A stretch of 64,000 bases of DNA from Mycobacterium marseillense (GTDB lineage: Bacteria > Actinomycetota > Actinomycetes > Mycobacteriales > Mycobacteriaceae): NCBI RefSeq assembly GCF_010731675.1, contig NZ_AP022584.1, positions 2,418,001 to 2,482,000 of the forward strand, read 5' to 3'. The position numbers and the translations under genes were made by a program. The notes under the pieces were generated by a model. That model searched no databases, had not been told where the DNA came from, and saw only the letters and a list, made by a program, of their open reading frames with translations. Positions 8,379-18,106 of this stretch are shown piece after piece (the first letter of the stretch is position 1; the number at the start of each line of letters is the position of its first letter).

Positions 8379-9652
8379 ACCCCCGCCGCAGATGGCTTAG
8401 TCGTCCGGCGATAGTCATCGATCCAGGCCGCGGTCTCCTTATGGAGGTGACGGATCAGGACCTCCTGGTCGCACAGCAAGAACTCGTCGATCACCTTGGA
8501 CTCGAGCATCGTCTGGGTCGCCTCCAGCGTGTTGGCGTCCTGCAGCCCGTATTCCTTGAACGACACCGCCGTCAGTTCCTGGGCCACCCGCTCGCGGGGG
8601 GTGCGCGGCGCCGGGAAGTACAGCGTGCCCTCGAAGAGGTGGCTGTTGTACGACGTCGGCCAGTAGTGGTAGGTCAGATACCAGCCCTGGCCCCAGAACA
8701 GGATGACGAAGTTGGGAAACAGCTGGAACGAATCCAGGCCCCACGGATCACATTTCGCCGGGTTGAGTCCCTCGGGCATCGGGCCCAGGTCGGGTTTGTC
8801 CCACGGCCCGAACAGCCCGCTCTGGCAGATGTCCTCCATCGGCTTGCGCATCTCGTCGGCCATCTCCCACGCCCGTACCCCCGAGGTGCTGACCAGCCGG
8901 TGCGGGCCGTCCAGCCGGTAGTGCGGGGCTTCAAAGCCCGCCTCCGCGGCGGCCTTTGAGTACGCGGTCGGCGACTGGTTCGCGTGCAACACCGGTGCGT
9001 GATAGAACTCCTGGAACGCGTCCATGTAGAGCTTCCAGTTCGCCTTGACTTCTGAGCGATAGCACCAGCGCGAGACCATCTTGTCGAAGGGGTAGCCCTC
9101 CAGCCCGGCGACCATGGGGCCCAGGAACTCTCGCAGCGACTGCTCGGGCTTCTTGGCGAAGTTGACGAAGATGAACCCTTCCCACACGTCGCAGTGCACC
9201 GGCACCAACCCGTAGCGGCCCTTGTCGAGGTCGAAGAATTCCTCCTCCTGCTGCACGAAGGTGAGGTTGCCGTCCAGGTCGTAGCGCCAGCCGTGGTATT
9301 TGCAGGTGAACTGCCGGCACACTCCGCTTGTCTCGTCCTGCGGCATGTCGTTCCACACCAGCTTGTTGCCGCGGTGCCGGCACAAGTTGTGATAAGCCTT
9401 GATGTCGCCAGATGTGGTGCGAACCAGGATGATTGAGGTGTTGACCACCTTCAGCTCGCGGGTGAGGTAACTACCTTTGCGCGGAAGTTGTTCGACCCGA
9501 CCGACATTGAGCCAGGCACGCTTGAAGATGGCGTCACGTTCCAACTCATAGATCTCGGGGCTGATCGAGTCCTGGTAGGACACCGGCTCGGTGCCCAGTT
9601 CCGGGTAGTGCTGAGTCCAGCTCCCCTCCGGCGGTTTAGGAAATCGAGCCAT
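8375..9652 (-). CDS. Rieske [2Fe-2S] ring-hydroxylating-type oxygenase, large subunit, copy 2
   Basis: A 425-residue terminal oxygenase closely related to the product of 3129-4391. Rieske ligands are C91-x-H93 and C117-x2-H120, and the catalytic iron motif is DAFQEFYHAPVLH. The first ~130 residues are nearly collinear with copy 1 while the substrate pocket region differs, which suggests duplication followed by change of specificity. It is the first gene of the minus-strand series and has AAGGAG about 6 bases before its ATG. It shares the divergent promoter region 9653-9837 with the aldehyde dehydrogenase gene. Confidence 0.93.
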   Translation of the reverse strand: MARFPKPPEGSWTQHYPELGTEPVSYQDSISPEIYELERDAIFKRAWLNVGRVEQLPRKGSYLTRELKVVNTSIILVRTTSGDIKAYHNLCRHRGNKLVWNDMPQDETSGVCRQFTCKYHGWRYDLDGNLTFVQQEEEFFDLDKGRYGLVPVHCDVWEGFIFVNFAKKPEQSLREFLGPMVAGLEGYPFDKMVSRWCYRSEVKANWKLYMDAFQEFYHAPVLHANQSPTAYSKAAAEAGFEAPHYRLDGPHRLVSTSGVRAWEMADEMRKPMEDICQSGLFGPWDKPDLGPMPEGLNPAKCDPWGLDSFQLFPNFVILFWGQGWYLTYHYWPTSYNSHLFEGTLYFPAPRTPRERVAQELTAVSFKEYGLQDANTLEATQTMLESKVIDEFLLCDQEVLIRHLHKETAAWIDDYRRTTKPSAAGV

Positions 9653-9804
9653 GATCGCTCCTTAAGCAGTCCAATCTCACCGAAACCTTAGGCGTCCCGC
9701 CGCTCACCGCGGCACTGCCTGCGCGAAAACAACACCTGCGCACCGGTTTCACCGATCCCTGAGAGCTCCGTCACGGCCGACGGTATATCCTCGTCTCACC
9801 AATA

Positions 9805-9819
9805 GCAAGTAGTTGATAC
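9805..9819. promoter_or_regulatory. Putative MarR operator upstream of the aldehyde dehydrogenase gene
   Basis: GCAAGTAGTTGATAC occurs here in direct orientation and, as an exact reverse complement, at 6285-6299. The extension actggcccc after it also matches the end of the second site at 6304-6330. It ends 18 bases before the aldehyde dehydrogenase ATG, a place where bound repressor would block transcription or initiation. This ties the divergent gene into the same regulon. No second copy was found nearer the Rieske start at 9652. Confidence 0.6.
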
Positions 9820-9837
9820 TGGCCCCGGGAGGCGCGG

Positions 9838-11283
9838 ATGGACCACAACCCCGCACTGCAAATCGTCGGCGGCGATGGGGCGCGGCCACGGGCCGGCGTG
9901 CTGCGCGTCATCTCGCCGCACACCGAGGAACCGATCGCCGAGGTCAATGCGGCCGGATCCGACGACGTCGACGCGGCGGTGTCGGCGGCGCGGGCGGCGT
10001 TCGGGTCGTGGGGCCGCAGCGAGCCGGCGGAACGGATCGCCGCGATCCGACGCCTGGCCGACATCTACGACGGACGCCGCGCCGAGATGGCCACCACGAT
10101 CACGGCCGAGATCGGCGCCCCGATCAGCTTCGCCCAGCGCGCCCAGGTCGGGCTGCCGGCATTCATGATGCGCGCGTTCTGCGACCTGGCCGAACGTCAT
10201 CCGTGGCAGGAGATTAGGCCGGGGTTCTTCGGGAGCGACGTGCACGTCCGCAAGGAACCCGTCGGCGTCGTCGCGGCGATCGTGCCCTGGAACATGCCCC
10301 AGTTCCTCATCGTCACCAAACTGGTGCCCGCGCTCTTGGCCGGCTGCACGGTCGTGCTCAAGCCCGCCCCCGAAAGCCCGTTGGACGCATTGCTTTTAGG
10401 CGAGATGATCGCCGAAGCCGGCCTGCCGCCGGGGGTGGTCGGCATCCTGCCGGGCGACGGCGCGCTGGGCGCCTACCTCGTCGCCCACCCCGGCGTCGAC
10501 AAAGTGTCGTTCACCGGTTCCACTGCCGCCGGGCGGGCGGTCGCCGCATCGTGCGCGGCCAACCTCACCAAAGTCAGCCTGGAACTCGGCGGCAAGTCGG
10601 CCGCCCTGGTTCTCGACGACGCGGCGCCCGACAAGGTGGCCGCCGGGGTGCGCTCCGCGAGCCTGTCCAACAGCGGCCAGATCTGCAATGCGCTCACCCG
10701 TGTGCTGGTGCCCCAGGGGCGCCACGACGAGTACGTCGACGCGCTGGCGGCCGAAATGACGGGCCTTCGCGTCGGCGATCCCAACGATCCCGACACTCAG
10801 CTCGGCCCGTTGGCGTCCCGGCGCCAGCAGCAGCGCGTTCGCGACTACATCCGGATCGGTCAGGACGAGGGGGCGCGCGTCGTGGTCGGCGGCGCCGACA
10901 TGCCCGACGGCCTCGACCGCGGCTGGTATGTCCGGCCCACGCTGTTCGCGGCGGCCGACAACACCATGCGCATCGCCCGGGAAGAGATTTTCGGGCCCGT
11001 CATCACGGTCATCCCCTACCGCGATGACGAGGAGGCGCTGGCGATCGCCAACGATTCCGACTACGGCCTGGCCGGCTCGGTGTGGAGCAACGACACCGAC
11101 CGTGCGCTGGCGATCGCGACCCGCATCCACACCGGCACCGTCGGCGTCAACCAGGGCTACACCATGGATCCCTTCGCGCCGTTCGGGGGCGTCAAGGGCA
11201 GCGGCTACGGCCGAGAGCTCGGTCCCGAAGGCCTCGACAGCTACCTGGACACGAAGTCGATCGCGGTCGCGGCGGTACCCTAA
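9838..11283 (+). CDS. NAD(P)-dependent aldehyde dehydrogenase
   Basis: A 481-residue ALDH-superfamily enzyme that oxidises an aldehyde to the acid. Visible motifs are the NAD-binding PWNMPQ and FTGSTAAGR, the general-base Glu in LELGGKSA, the catalytic Cys in SNSGQICNA, and the C-terminal FGGVKGSGYGRELG. GGGAGG lies about 7 bases before the ATG, and an operator-like site lies immediately upstream of that. It is divergent from the Rieske series and probably removes an aldehyde from it. The substrate is unknown. Confidence 0.93.
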   Translation: MDHNPALQIVGGDGARPRAGVLRVISPHTEEPIAEVNAAGSDDVDAAVSAARAAFGSWGRSEPAERIAAIRRLADIYDGRRAEMATTITAEIGAPISFAQRAQVGLPAFMMRAFCDLAERHPWQEIRPGFFGSDVHVRKEPVGVVAAIVPWNMPQFLIVTKLVPALLAGCTVVLKPAPESPLDALLLGEMIAEAGLPPGVVGILPGDGALGAYLVAHPGVDKVSFTGSTAAGRAVAASCAANLTKVSLELGGKSAALVLDDAAPDKVAAGVRSASLSNSGQICNALTRVLVPQGRHDEYVDALAAEMTGLRVGDPNDPDTQLGPLASRRQQQRVRDYIRIGQDEGARVVVGGADMPDGLDRGWYVRPTLFAAADNTMRIAREEIFGPVITVIPYRDDEEALAIANDSDYGLAGSVWSNDTDRALAIATRIHTGTVGVNQGYTMDPFAPFGGVKGSGYGRELGPEGLDSYLDTKSIAVAAVP

Positions 11284-11308
11284 GTCCTGCCGCTCTTGGC
11301 CGTTGTGG

Positions 11309-11539
11309 TCAAGCTTTGGAGTATCTGCGAACTACGTCATCCTCGCCGAACGTGCTGGTGCGCTGTTGGCCGTTGTCGTCACGGCTGAAAAATGTCCACT
11401 GCCGCGGATCGCTCTGCGGACCACTGATCATCTTGACGGTAAGGCGCAATTCAGTGGGGCGCCGCGTGCCGATGACGTCGCCGACGCGGATCTGCGACGG
11501 GTGAATCTCGGGTGCGTCGCACCAATTTTGTGTGGACAT
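11309..11539 (-). CDS. Small conserved hypothetical protein
   Basis: A 76-residue protein beginning MSTQNWCDAPEIHPSQI and ending DDVVRRYSKA. The stretch IRVGDVIGT followed by alternating strands and WTFFSRDD suggests a small beta barrel, but I do not recognise a family. The start at 11539 is chosen because AGGAGG lies 9 bases upstream; an in-frame ATG at 11548 abuts the same AGGAGG with no spacing. It converges with the aldehyde dehydrogenase gene. Confidence 0.55.
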   Translation of the reverse strand: MSTQNWCDAPEIHPSQIRVGDVIGTRRPTELRLTVKMISGPQSDPRQWTFFSRDDNGQQRTSTFGEDDVVRRYSKA

Positions 11540-11843
11540 GACATCCATCCTCCTCTTGTTCGCCCCGAATGCGATTTCCGGCTCGCGTCGGGCAAGCCGC
11601 GTCCGGGTTCCGCGCCGCCCCCGGCTCCCTCGCATAGCGCTCAAACCCCGGTGGTGGGGTAGCGTCGAGCGTGAGCCGTTTCGTTGTCAGCGGTGATTCA
11701 CCGCAATGGGCGCAGAGGACACCCAGAGGCAATGTGATTCCTCCACTCGCCACGCGACCGCGGACGAGCGATGCCAACCTAGGGAAATCTGTGTATCGCA
11801 CGGCGCTATTGGTGACGTTGGTCCCCACCAGATTTGTCAGACG

Positions 11844-12290
11844 ATGACGTATATGCGGGCGAGCCGGCGCGCAGCCGTCCCCGTCCGGCTCTCGGTATCC
11901 CGCGAGTTAGGCGGCGACATCGACGGGGCGTGGTGGCCGCGCGCGGACCGCATCACCAACGAACTGCCCGGACTTGTCGTGGCACTGACACCCCTGCTGG
12001 GAGACATCTGCTCCGTCAACGTCAACTGGCCGCCTCTACAACGACCGCCCGACTTCAACTGGCACGGATGGGAACACAAACGCCAGCACGTGATGACGTT
12101 CATCGGCAGCGAGGCGCGGGTGAACCTTTTGATCGTTCCCTATACGACATACAGCGCGCTTGCGCTGATGGTGCTGCGTCGCGCGGCCGGGCTGCCCGTC
12201 GACGCCAACGACCGCGACAAACCCGCGTTTGTCACCGCCGGCTCGATCCTGCAGGCCGCCCGACAACAACGCGCCGCCGGCCTTCACTGA
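11844..12290 (+). CDS. DUF5994-like protein
   Basis: A 148-residue protein with the pattern RLSVSRELGGDIDGAWWPR, ELPGLVVALTPLLG, then NVNWPP and NLLIVPYTT. This is typical of the actinobacterial DUF5994 family (recognition from memory), whose function is not known; mycobacteria usually carry several copies. The start is uncertain: an in-frame start exists at 11706, but the family-like sequence begins only after 11844, and no clear ribosome binding site is seen at either. It is flanked by unrelated small genes on the other strand. Confidence 0.65.
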   Translation: MTYMRASRRAAVPVRLSVSRELGGDIDGAWWPRADRITNELPGLVVALTPLLGDICSVNVNWPPLQRPPDFNWHGWEHKRQHVMTFIGSEARVNLLIVPYTTYSALALMVLRRAAGLPVDANDRDKPAFVTAGSILQAARQQRAAGLH

Positions 12291-12340
12291 ACCGACTTCT
12301 GCAGCGGTCCACGGGGCGGTAGTTCCGCGGGGATTCGCCG

Positions 12341-12619
12341 TTAAGCGCTTTCGCTCACGACGAAGACGGCGACGTAGCCGATGGGGATGCCGGTCCACGT
12401 TGCGATGCAGGCGCGCGCCGCCAGCTCCACGGCGGTGCGGCCGGTGGCGCGGGTGGACCTGCCGATCTCGGGAATCCGTACCATCCATCCGTCGGCGTCG
12501 CGGGTGACCTCGACGTCGAAGCACTGACCGACCATCGGGCACTTCACGCGGGGGGCGAGTCGCTGTCGACGGGCGCCGCGCGACGCTTGTCGGCGCAGCA
12601 AAGTGGGCTGAACAGGCAT
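12341..12619 (-). CDS. HicB-like / small hypothetical protein
   Basis: A 92-residue protein. After a basic N-terminus, the part from residue 35 (FDVEVTRDADGWMVRIPEI, then STRATGRTAVELAARACIA) has the strand-strand-helix spacing of the HicB partial RNase H fold. A HicB antitoxin normally has a neighbouring HicA of about 60-80 residues, but none is visible on either side, so this is probably an orphan HicB-like domain. The start was chosen for AGGAAAG about 6 bases upstream. A TTG seven codons further upstream is possible. Confidence 0.5.
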   Translation of the reverse strand: MPVQPTLLRRQASRGARRQRLAPRVKCPMVGQCFDVEVTRDADGWMVRIPEIGRSTRATGRTAVELAARACIATWTGIPIGYVAVFVVSESA

Positions 12620-12680
12620 GGCTGCTTTCCTGAGTCGCAATCGAACCGCGGGCTAGATTAATGCGCCTCGAGACGAAAAC

Positions 12681-13784
12681 CTAATTGGTGGATCTCCGCC
12701 GGATAACGGCGTTGCCGAACCCGGTGTGGCTGCGGATCAGGGGCAGCTCTGCCATGGTCGCGAAGCCCGCGGGCGCCGCGCAGACCGCCGGCACGGCGTT
12801 GAGAACCTGCATGGCGGTGGCCACGCTCGCCGAACGTACGTGCTCCTCGATGCCTGCCGAGCGGCTGAAGCTGGCCAGGCAGAAGAAGTGGGCCCGCATC
12901 GACGGGTCGCCCTCGATGGTCAACGTCCAGCCGTGCTCCGGGGTGGGCCAATGCCCGGGATACTCGCCGCCGACGGTCCACAGGGTTTCGATCTCGACGA
13001 GGACCTCGCCATCGCGCCGTCCGGACCATCTCCACCGTTGTCCGGCAGTGGTTCCCGCGCGCAGCACGTGATCGAAGACCTGATGATCGGCCTGGGCGGG
13101 CACCGCCTCCACCGTGGCGCCGACCTCGTCGATGCCGGCGTTCAGTTCATCGGCGAGAAACCACACCTGCTCGGTGAACAGTGCGCTGTTGAACGCCAGG
13201 AACTCGTTGGCCGTCGGGCTGATCATTTCGACGGGCTGGCCAAATGCCATGCCGTCGAACGTGATCGAGGTGCTCTCGTACACCGACCAGTCGGCCCGCT
13301 CTTGCACGGTGATCTTGTCGATGGTGCGACTCATTCCCGACAACGCCAGCGGCAGAACGCCGGAAAGGTTGCCGGGGTTCAGGCCGCTGCCGTGCACGGT
13401 GGAGCGGCCGCGGTGGCAGGCGTCGAGAAGGCGCTCGGCATCAGATGGTGCCAAGCGCCGGGGATGAAACAAGAACGAAGTGGTGGCAACGTTTTTGCCG
13501 CTCGCGAGCAGGGTGCAGACATCGTCGATGCTGGTACGGCGCGGGGCGTAGAGGACGCAATCGGCCTGCAGCGCAAGGATTTTGCCGACGTCGGTGCTCG
13601 CCGAGACACCGATGGGGTTGCGCCCGGCCAACGCGCCGACGTCGGCTCCGTCCTTATCACCCGAATACACTCGGGCACCGACGATTTGGAGATCGGGCCG
13701 GTGGTCGATGATCGTCGTGATCATCTCCCGGCCGACCGCACCGGTGCCCCACACGATGACTTCGATGGGCGATTGATGAGTCAA
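12681..13784 (-). CDS. Dihydrodipicolinate-reductase-like NAD(P)-dependent oxidoreductase
   Basis: A 367-residue cytoplasmic oxidoreductase with an N-terminal Rossmann motif VIVWGTGAVGREM and the DapB-N-like VGARVYSGDKDGADVG. It belongs to the family that includes 2,4-diaminopentanoate dehydrogenase-like proteins, which are common in mycobacteria and mostly uncharacterised. The TTG at 13784 is preferred as start because AAGAGG lies about 6 bases before it and the Rossmann strand begins shortly after. The open frame continues upstream but becomes low-complexity. The substrate is unknown. Confidence 0.8.
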   Translation of the reverse strand: MTHQSPIEVIVWGTGAVGREMITTIIDHRPDLQIVGARVYSGDKDGADVGALAGRNPIGVSASTDVGKILALQADCVLYAPRRTSIDDVCTLLASGKNVATTSFLFHPRRLAPSDAERLLDACHRGRSTVHGSGLNPGNLSGVLPLALSGMSRTIDKITVQERADWSVYESTSITFDGMAFGQPVEMISPTANEFLAFNSALFTEQVWFLADELNAGIDEVGATVEAVPAQADHQVFDHVLRAGTTAGQRWRWSGRRDGEVLVEIETLWTVGGEYPGHWPTPEHGWTLTIEGDPSMRAHFFCLASFSRSAGIEEHVRSASVATAMQVLNAVPAVCAAPAGFATMAELPLIRSHTGFGNAVIRRRSTN

Positions 13785-13940
13785 CTCAGCCTCTTCACGA
13801 CGCTTCGATGTCCTTGTCGAACTAGGCGATGGTAACGAAGCGCTGCCGAGCAGCTTCCGAATCGCCTCGCGCCGCGCGTTGTGTGATGCAGACCACATTT
13901 AGCTGTGATATGTTGCGGGCGTCACAACCTAGGAGATTTC

Positions 13941-14156
13941 ATGGTGGGCGTGGATCGTACGAACAAGGCCATGGTCACGCCTCGTTCTGGCGCAGCCGTC
14001 AGTTCGCACCGGCTGTTCATGGCGCTTCTGGCTGTCACGATATTCATCTGCGCAGTCGCCGGCGTCGTCGCCGCGGCGTCGACGGGACATGAGACCGCCG
14101 CGCTCGTCATTGCGCTCGTGGCCGGCGGGAGTTTCTTGACCGCCGCATTCTGCTAG
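13941..14156 (+). CDS. Small two-helix membrane protein
   Basis: A 71-residue hydrophobic protein. A short polar N-terminus is followed by LFMALLAVTIFICAVAGVV and then LVIALVAGGSFLTAAF, which look like two membrane helices. AGGAG lies 6 bases before the ATG. The function is unknown. A strong hairpin with a T-rich tail follows 17 bases after the stop. Confidence 0.6.
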   Translation: MVGVDRTNKAMVTPRSGAAVSSHRLFMALLAVTIFICAVAGVVAAASTGHETAALVIALVAGGSFLTAAFC

Positions 14157-14172
14157 CTCCGCGACGTCGATT

Positions 14173-14195
14173 GGCGCGCTGCGCGCCTTCTTCTT
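14173..14195 (+). terminator. Intrinsic terminator after the small membrane protein gene
   Basis: GGCGCGC at 14173-14179 and GCGCGCC at 14181-14187 form a GC-rich hairpin followed by ttcttctt. It sits between the small gene and the convergent tRNA gene, and could also stop tRNA transcription from the other strand, although no T tail exists in that direction. Confidence 0.5.
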
Positions 14196-14270
14196 GGTGG
14201 AGCTAAGGGGACTCGAACCCCTGACCCCCACACTGCCAGTGTGGTGCGCTACCAGCTGCGCCATAGCCCC
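14195..14270 (-). tRNA. tRNA-Ala (anticodon GGC)
   Basis: On the minus strand the sequence begins GGGGCTATGGCGCAGCTGG and ends TAGCTCCACCA. The acceptor stem GGGGCTA pairs with TAGCTCC (one G-U). The anticodon stem-loop is CACACTGGCAGTGTG with GGC at the centre, and the T arm contains GGTTCGAGTCC. The discriminator is A and CCA is encoded, giving 76 bases. GGC reads GCC and GCT alanine codons. Confidence 0.95.
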
Positions 14271-14310
14271 AAGTCGTGCTCATCGAAGCTACACCACCGC
14301 TAACCTTCCT

Positions 14311-15588
14311 TCAAAGTTGCTGCTCAGGAAGATTCAACGTGTGCGGAGACGGCAACGGTTCGGGCTCCGGGACGGGCACCGTCCGGGTTTCCGGCGCCAC
14401 CACCCAGCCGACCGCGGCGATCAGCAGCACGACGCCGCTGATAGTGAAACCCCAGCCGTAGCTCAACCTCTCGGCGACCCAGCCCAGCGTCATGGACCCG
14501 ACGATCGCGCCCAGGTCGGACATCATCTGCACCGCGGCCACCGGGCTGCCCGCGCGCGCCTCGCTGCCCAGGATGTCGGCGACCGCGGCCTGCATCGGCG
14601 ACATGTAGATGCCCGTGACCGCGCCGACCGCCACCGCGGCGACCAGAAACCTCGGCAACGACGACGCCGCGCCCAAGAAGATGGTCGCCGCGCCGGACAG
14701 CGCCAGGCCCACGATCATCAGCGTGCGGCGCCCCATCCGGTCGGACAGGTAGCCACTGGGGATCATGGCCAGCGCGTTGCCCCCGGCGAACGCCGCGAGC
14801 GCGATGCCGATGATGCCGACGCCGCGGCCCATCACGTCGGTGATGAACAACGGGACCAGGGCGACGCGAAGGCCGAACGCCGACCAGCCGGTCGCGAAAT
14901 TGGCCCCCAACGACGACCAATAGGCGCGGAAGCGCAACGCCTCCCGCATCGTCACCGTCGACCGTGTCGGCGGCCCCGGCGCGGCCAGGGCCGAATTCCG
15001 CAAACTGAAAAACAGCACCACCGCCACCCCGAGCAACGCGACGCCGTACACGATGAAAGGTGCCGTGAGCCCCCAACCGGCCGCCAAGGCGCCGACGGCG
15101 GGGCCGCCCACCGCGCCCACCATGAACGACGTGGTGAAAAGGCCCGCGACCCGTCCGCGCGCATTGGGCGGGCTGATATGGATCATCAGGCCCAGGGCCG
15201 AGACATAAAACATTGTCGAGCCGACGCCGCTGATGACGCGGAAAGCCAGCAATTGCCAGTAAGCCTGGGAAAACGCACACGCCGCGGTGGAGACCGCGAC
15301 GATCACCATGCCGCCGATGTAGATGCGCCGCTCTCCCAGCCGCTGCACCAGCTGCCCGCTGACCGGCGCAAAACACAGCCGGGCCAACGAAAAGACGGTG
15401 ACCAAGAAAGTCACCGCCTTAATGCTGACCCCGAAACTGCGGGCGAAAGACGGCAGCGCCGGTGAAATGACCCCGTAACCGAGCGCGACCACGATATTTG
15501 CCCAGCTAAGGATCCAAACTTCGCGCGGCAGACGGGTCGAACGCGACGTGCGTCCCCCCGGACGGGTAAGGCGGAGGGAAAGGGTCAC
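14311..15588 (-). CDS. Major facilitator superfamily transporter
   Basis: A 425-residue integral membrane protein with about 12 hydrophobic segments. The MFS signature between helices 2 and 3 reads [16 protein letters not shown], and a related loop in the second half reads [16 protein letters not shown]. The N-terminus is basic and cytoplasmic. The start overlaps the pgmA stop by 4 bases (ATGA), so the two genes are coupled. It is probably a drug or metabolite exporter; the substrate is unknown. Confidence 0.88.
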   Translation of the reverse strand: MTLSLRLTRPGGRTSRSTRLPREVWILSWANIVVALGYGVISPALPSFARSFGVSIKAVTFLVTVFSLARLCFAPVSGQLVQRLGERRIYIGGMVIVAVSTAACAFSQAYWQLLAFRVISGVGSTMFYVSALGLMIHISPPNARGRVAGLFTTSFMVGAVGGPAVGALAAGWGLTAPFIVYGVALLGVAVVLFFSLRNSALAAPGPPTRSTVTMREALRFRAYWSSLGANFATGWSAFGLRVALVPLFITDVMGRGVGIIGIALAAFAGGNALAMIPSGYLSDRMGRRTLMIVGLALSGAATIFLGAASSLPRFLVAAVAVGAVTGIYMSPMQAAVADILGSEARAGSPVAAVQMMSDLGAIVGSMTLGWVAERLSYGWGFTISGVVLLIAAVGWVVAPETRTVPVPEPEPLPSPHTLNLPEQQL

Positions 15589-17228
15589 CCAATGACTTTA
15601 TTAACTACCTCGCGCGCAGTTTCTTGCACCTCCGCTAAATGCTCTTCTCCGTTGAAAGATTCCGCATAAATCTTGTACACGTCCTCGGTTCCCGAGGGTC
15701 GTGCGGCAAACCACGCGTTGGCCGTCGTCACCTTCAATCCGCCCAATGCGGCGCCGTTGCCGGGTGCCGCGGTCAGCTTGGCGGTGATGGGCTCCCCCGC
15801 CAGTTCCGTTGCCGTCACCTGGTCGGCGGACAGCTTGGCCAGCCGGGCCTTTTGGTCGCGGTCGGCCGGCGCGTCGACCCGCGCGTAGAACGGGGTGCCG
15901 TACTCGGCGGTCAACCGTTGATAGCGCTGCGAGGGGCTCGATCCCGTGACGGCCAGCATCTCCGAGGCCAGCAAGGCCAGGATGATGCCGTCCTTGTCGG
16001 TGGTCCACACGGAGCCGTCGCGCCGCAGGAATGACGCCCCGGCCGATTCCTCGCCGCCGAACCCGATGCCGCCCTCGATCAGGCCCTCGACGAACCACTT
16101 GAAGCCGACCGGCACCTCGAGGAGCTTGCGGCCGATGCCGGCGACCACTCGGTCGATCATCGACGAACTGACCGCGGTCTTGCCGACCGCGATGCCGCCC
16201 GGCCACGACGGCCGATGCGTATAGAGATACTCGATGGCCACCGCCAGGTAGTGGTTCGGGTTGAGCAGCCCCGCGTCGGGGGTGACGATGCCGTGGCGGT
16301 CCGAGTCCGCGTCGTTGCCCGTGGCGATCTGGTAGCGGCCGGGGTTGTCGGACATCGCGCGGATGAGCCCGGCCATCGCGTCCGGCGAGCTGCAATCCAT
16401 CCGGATCTTGCCGTCGTGGTCGAGCGTCATGAACCGCCACGTCGCGTCGACCAGCGGATTGACCACGGTCAGGTCCAGGCGGTGCCGTGTGGCGATCTCT
16501 CCCCAATAGTCCACGCTCGCCCCGCCCAGGGGGTCGGCGCCGATCCGCACCCCGGCCGCACGCACGGCATCGATGTCGACCACGTTGGGCAGATCGTCGA
16601 CATAGTTACCGAGGTAATCGTGGCGCTGTGCGGTCTGCAGCGCGCGGGCCAGCGGAATGCGCCTGACGCCCGACCCGTCGCGCAGAATCTCGTTGGCGCG
16701 CTTGGCAATCGCGTCCGTCGCGTCGGTATCGGCCGGGCCGCCATTGGGCGGGTTGTATTTGAAGCCGCCGTCCGAGGGCGGGTTGTGGGACGGCGTCACG
16801 ACGATTCCGTCGGCGGGTGCATCGGTGCGACCGCGGTTGTAGGTGAGGATGGCGTGGCTGACGGCCGGGGTCGGCGTGTACCGATCGCGGGAATCGATCA
16901 TGGCCACAACTCCGTTGGCGGCCAGCACCTCCAGCGCCGAGACCCACGCCGGCTCGGAGAGCCCGTGCGTGTCCCGGCCGATGAACAACGGGCCGGTGGT
17001 GCCGCGAGCGGCGCGGTACTCGACGATGGCCTGGGTGATCGCCAGGATGTGGGCCTCGTTGAACGCGCCGGCCAGCGCCGACCCGCGATGCCCCGACGTG
17101 CCGAACGCGACCTGCTGCGCGACGTCGCCGGGATCGGGCTGAATCGAGTAGTAGGCCGTCACCAGGTGGGGCAGATCGACAAGGTCTTCGGGCTGGGCCG
17201 GCTGACCGGCGCGAGGGTTGGCCACCAT
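15585..17228 (-). CDS. pgmA: Phosphoglucomutase (alpha-D-glucose phosphate-specific)
   Basis: Interconverts glucose 1-phosphate and glucose 6-phosphate, feeding glycogen, trehalose and cell-envelope sugar nucleotides. The 547-residue length from ATG 17228 ([16 protein letters not shown]) equals my memory of M. tuberculosis PgmA (Rv3068c), which decides the start over in-frame codons further upstream. Motifs are FGTSGHRG near the N-terminus, the phosphoserine loop [13 protein letters not shown], the metal loop [10 protein letters not shown], sugar-binding GGEESAG and the phosphate loop RPSGTED. The crcB pair begins 102 bases away on the other strand, the same neighbourhood as in M. tuberculosis. 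Confidence 0.97.
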   Translation of the reverse strand: MVANPRAGQPAQPEDLVDLPHLVTAYYSIQPDPGDVAQQVAFGTSGHRGSALAGAFNEAHILAITQAIVEYRAARGTTGPLFIGRDTHGLSEPAWVSALEVLAANGVVAMIDSRDRYTPTPAVSHAILTYNRGRTDAPADGIVVTPSHNPPSDGGFKYNPPNGGPADTDATDAIAKRANEILRDGSGVRRIPLARALQTAQRHDYLGNYVDDLPNVVDIDAVRAAGVRIGADPLGGASVDYWGEIATRHRLDLTVVNPLVDATWRFMTLDHDGKIRMDCSSPDAMAGLIRAMSDNPGRYQIATGNDADSDRHGIVTPDAGLLNPNHYLAVAIEYLYTHRPSWPGGIAVGKTAVSSSMIDRVVAGIGRKLLEVPVGFKWFVEGLIEGGIGFGGEESAGASFLRRDGSVWTTDKDGIILALLASEMLAVTGSSPSQRYQRLTAEYGTPFYARVDAPADRDQKARLAKLSADQVTATELAGEPITAKLTAAPGNGAALGGLKVTTANAWFAARPSGTEDVYKIYAESFNGEEHLAEVQETAREVVNKVIG

Positions 17229-17330
17229 GCTTACCAATTCTGCCCGTGTCCGCATCCCCCCGGCCTGCGCCGGTCCGGACTCCCGCCATACGCTGCGTAG
17301 CGCACCGGCAAACGAAGGGAATCGACGCCA

Positions 17331-17729
17331 GTGGCGCAACGGGACTATCGCGAATTGGCCGCGGTGTTTGCCGGTGGGGCGCTGGGGTCGGCGGCCCGTG
17401 CCGCGCTGAGCGCCCTCGCCGGCGACAACCCGGCGAGCTGGCCGTGGCCGACGTTCACGGTCAACGTCGTCGGTGCCTTCCTGGTGGGTTACTTCACCAC
17501 CCGACTGCTGGAGCGGTTGCCGACATCGAGCTATCGGCGCCCTTTGCTCGGCACCGGATTGTGCGGTGGTTTAACCACTTTCTCCACGATGCAGGTCGAG
17601 ACGGTGCGGATGATCGAACACGGCCATTGGGGGCTGGCCGCCGGCTATACCGTCACCAGCATCGTGCTGGGGTTGCTGGCGGTGCATCTGGCCACCAAGT
17701 TGGTGCGCCGGGTCCGGGTGCGCCGATGA
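17331..17729 (+). CDS. crcB: Fluoride-specific exporter CrcB/Fluc, subunit 1
   Basis: A 132-residue membrane protein with four helices. Family motifs are [10 protein letters not shown] in helix 1, [13 protein letters not shown] in helix 2 and [15 protein letters not shown] in helix 3, where the TTFST break lines the fluoride pore. Fluc proteins work as dual-topology dimers, and bacteria with two adjacent crcB genes often make heterodimers. The start is GTG; its stop overlaps the next ATG (ATGA). No fluoride riboswitch consensus was found in the 102-base upstream region. Confidence 0.95.
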   Translation: MAQRDYRELAAVFAGGALGSAARAALSALAGDNPASWPWPTFTVNVVGAFLVGYFTTRLLERLPTSSYRRPLLGTGLCGGLTTFSTMQVETVRMIEHGHWGLAAGYTVTSIVLGLLAVHLATKLVRRVRVRR

Positions 17730-18106
17730 CCGCGGCAGCGACGACGACCCTGGTCTGGCTGGGCGTCGCCGTTATCGGCGGCGTCGGATCGGTGCTGCGC
17801 TTTGTCGTCGACCGTGCGGTCGCGCGCCGGGCATCCCGGCCGTTCCCGTTCGGCACCCTCGTCGTGAACATCAGCGGCGCAGCGCTTCTCGGCTTTCTCG
17901 GGGGCCTGGCCCTGAACAGGGAGGCGGCCCTACTGGCCGGCACGGCCTTCGTCGGCGCCTACACCACGTTTTCGACGTGGATGCTGGAAACGCAGCGACT
18001 CGGCGAGGAGCGCCAACTGCGCTCGTCGCTCGCCAATATCGTCGTCAGCGTCGTGTTCGGCCTGGCCGCGGCGTTCGTCGGGCAGCACCTCGCCGAACTC
18101 ATCTGA
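17726..18106 (+). CDS. crcB: Fluoride-specific exporter CrcB/Fluc, subunit 2
   Basis: A 126-residue partner of the preceding protein with the same motifs: [22 protein letters not shown] and [12 protein letters not shown], over four predicted helices. The start overlaps the first crcB stop by 4 bases, so the two are translated together and probably assemble as a heterodimer in the inner membrane. The last 8 bases overlap the convergent acyltransferase gene. Confidence 0.95.
   Translation: MTAAATTTLVWLGVAVIGGVGSVLRFVVDRAVARRASRPFPFGTLVVNISGAALLGFLGGLALNREAALLAGTAFVGAYTTFSTWMLETQRLGEERQLRSSLANIVVSVVFGLAAAFVGQHLAELI

Noticed and set aside
17229..17330. Possible fluoride riboswitch before crcB
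   Set aside because: The conserved crcB riboswitch core (GG-x-GATGG type) could not be found in the short gap between pgmA and crcB.
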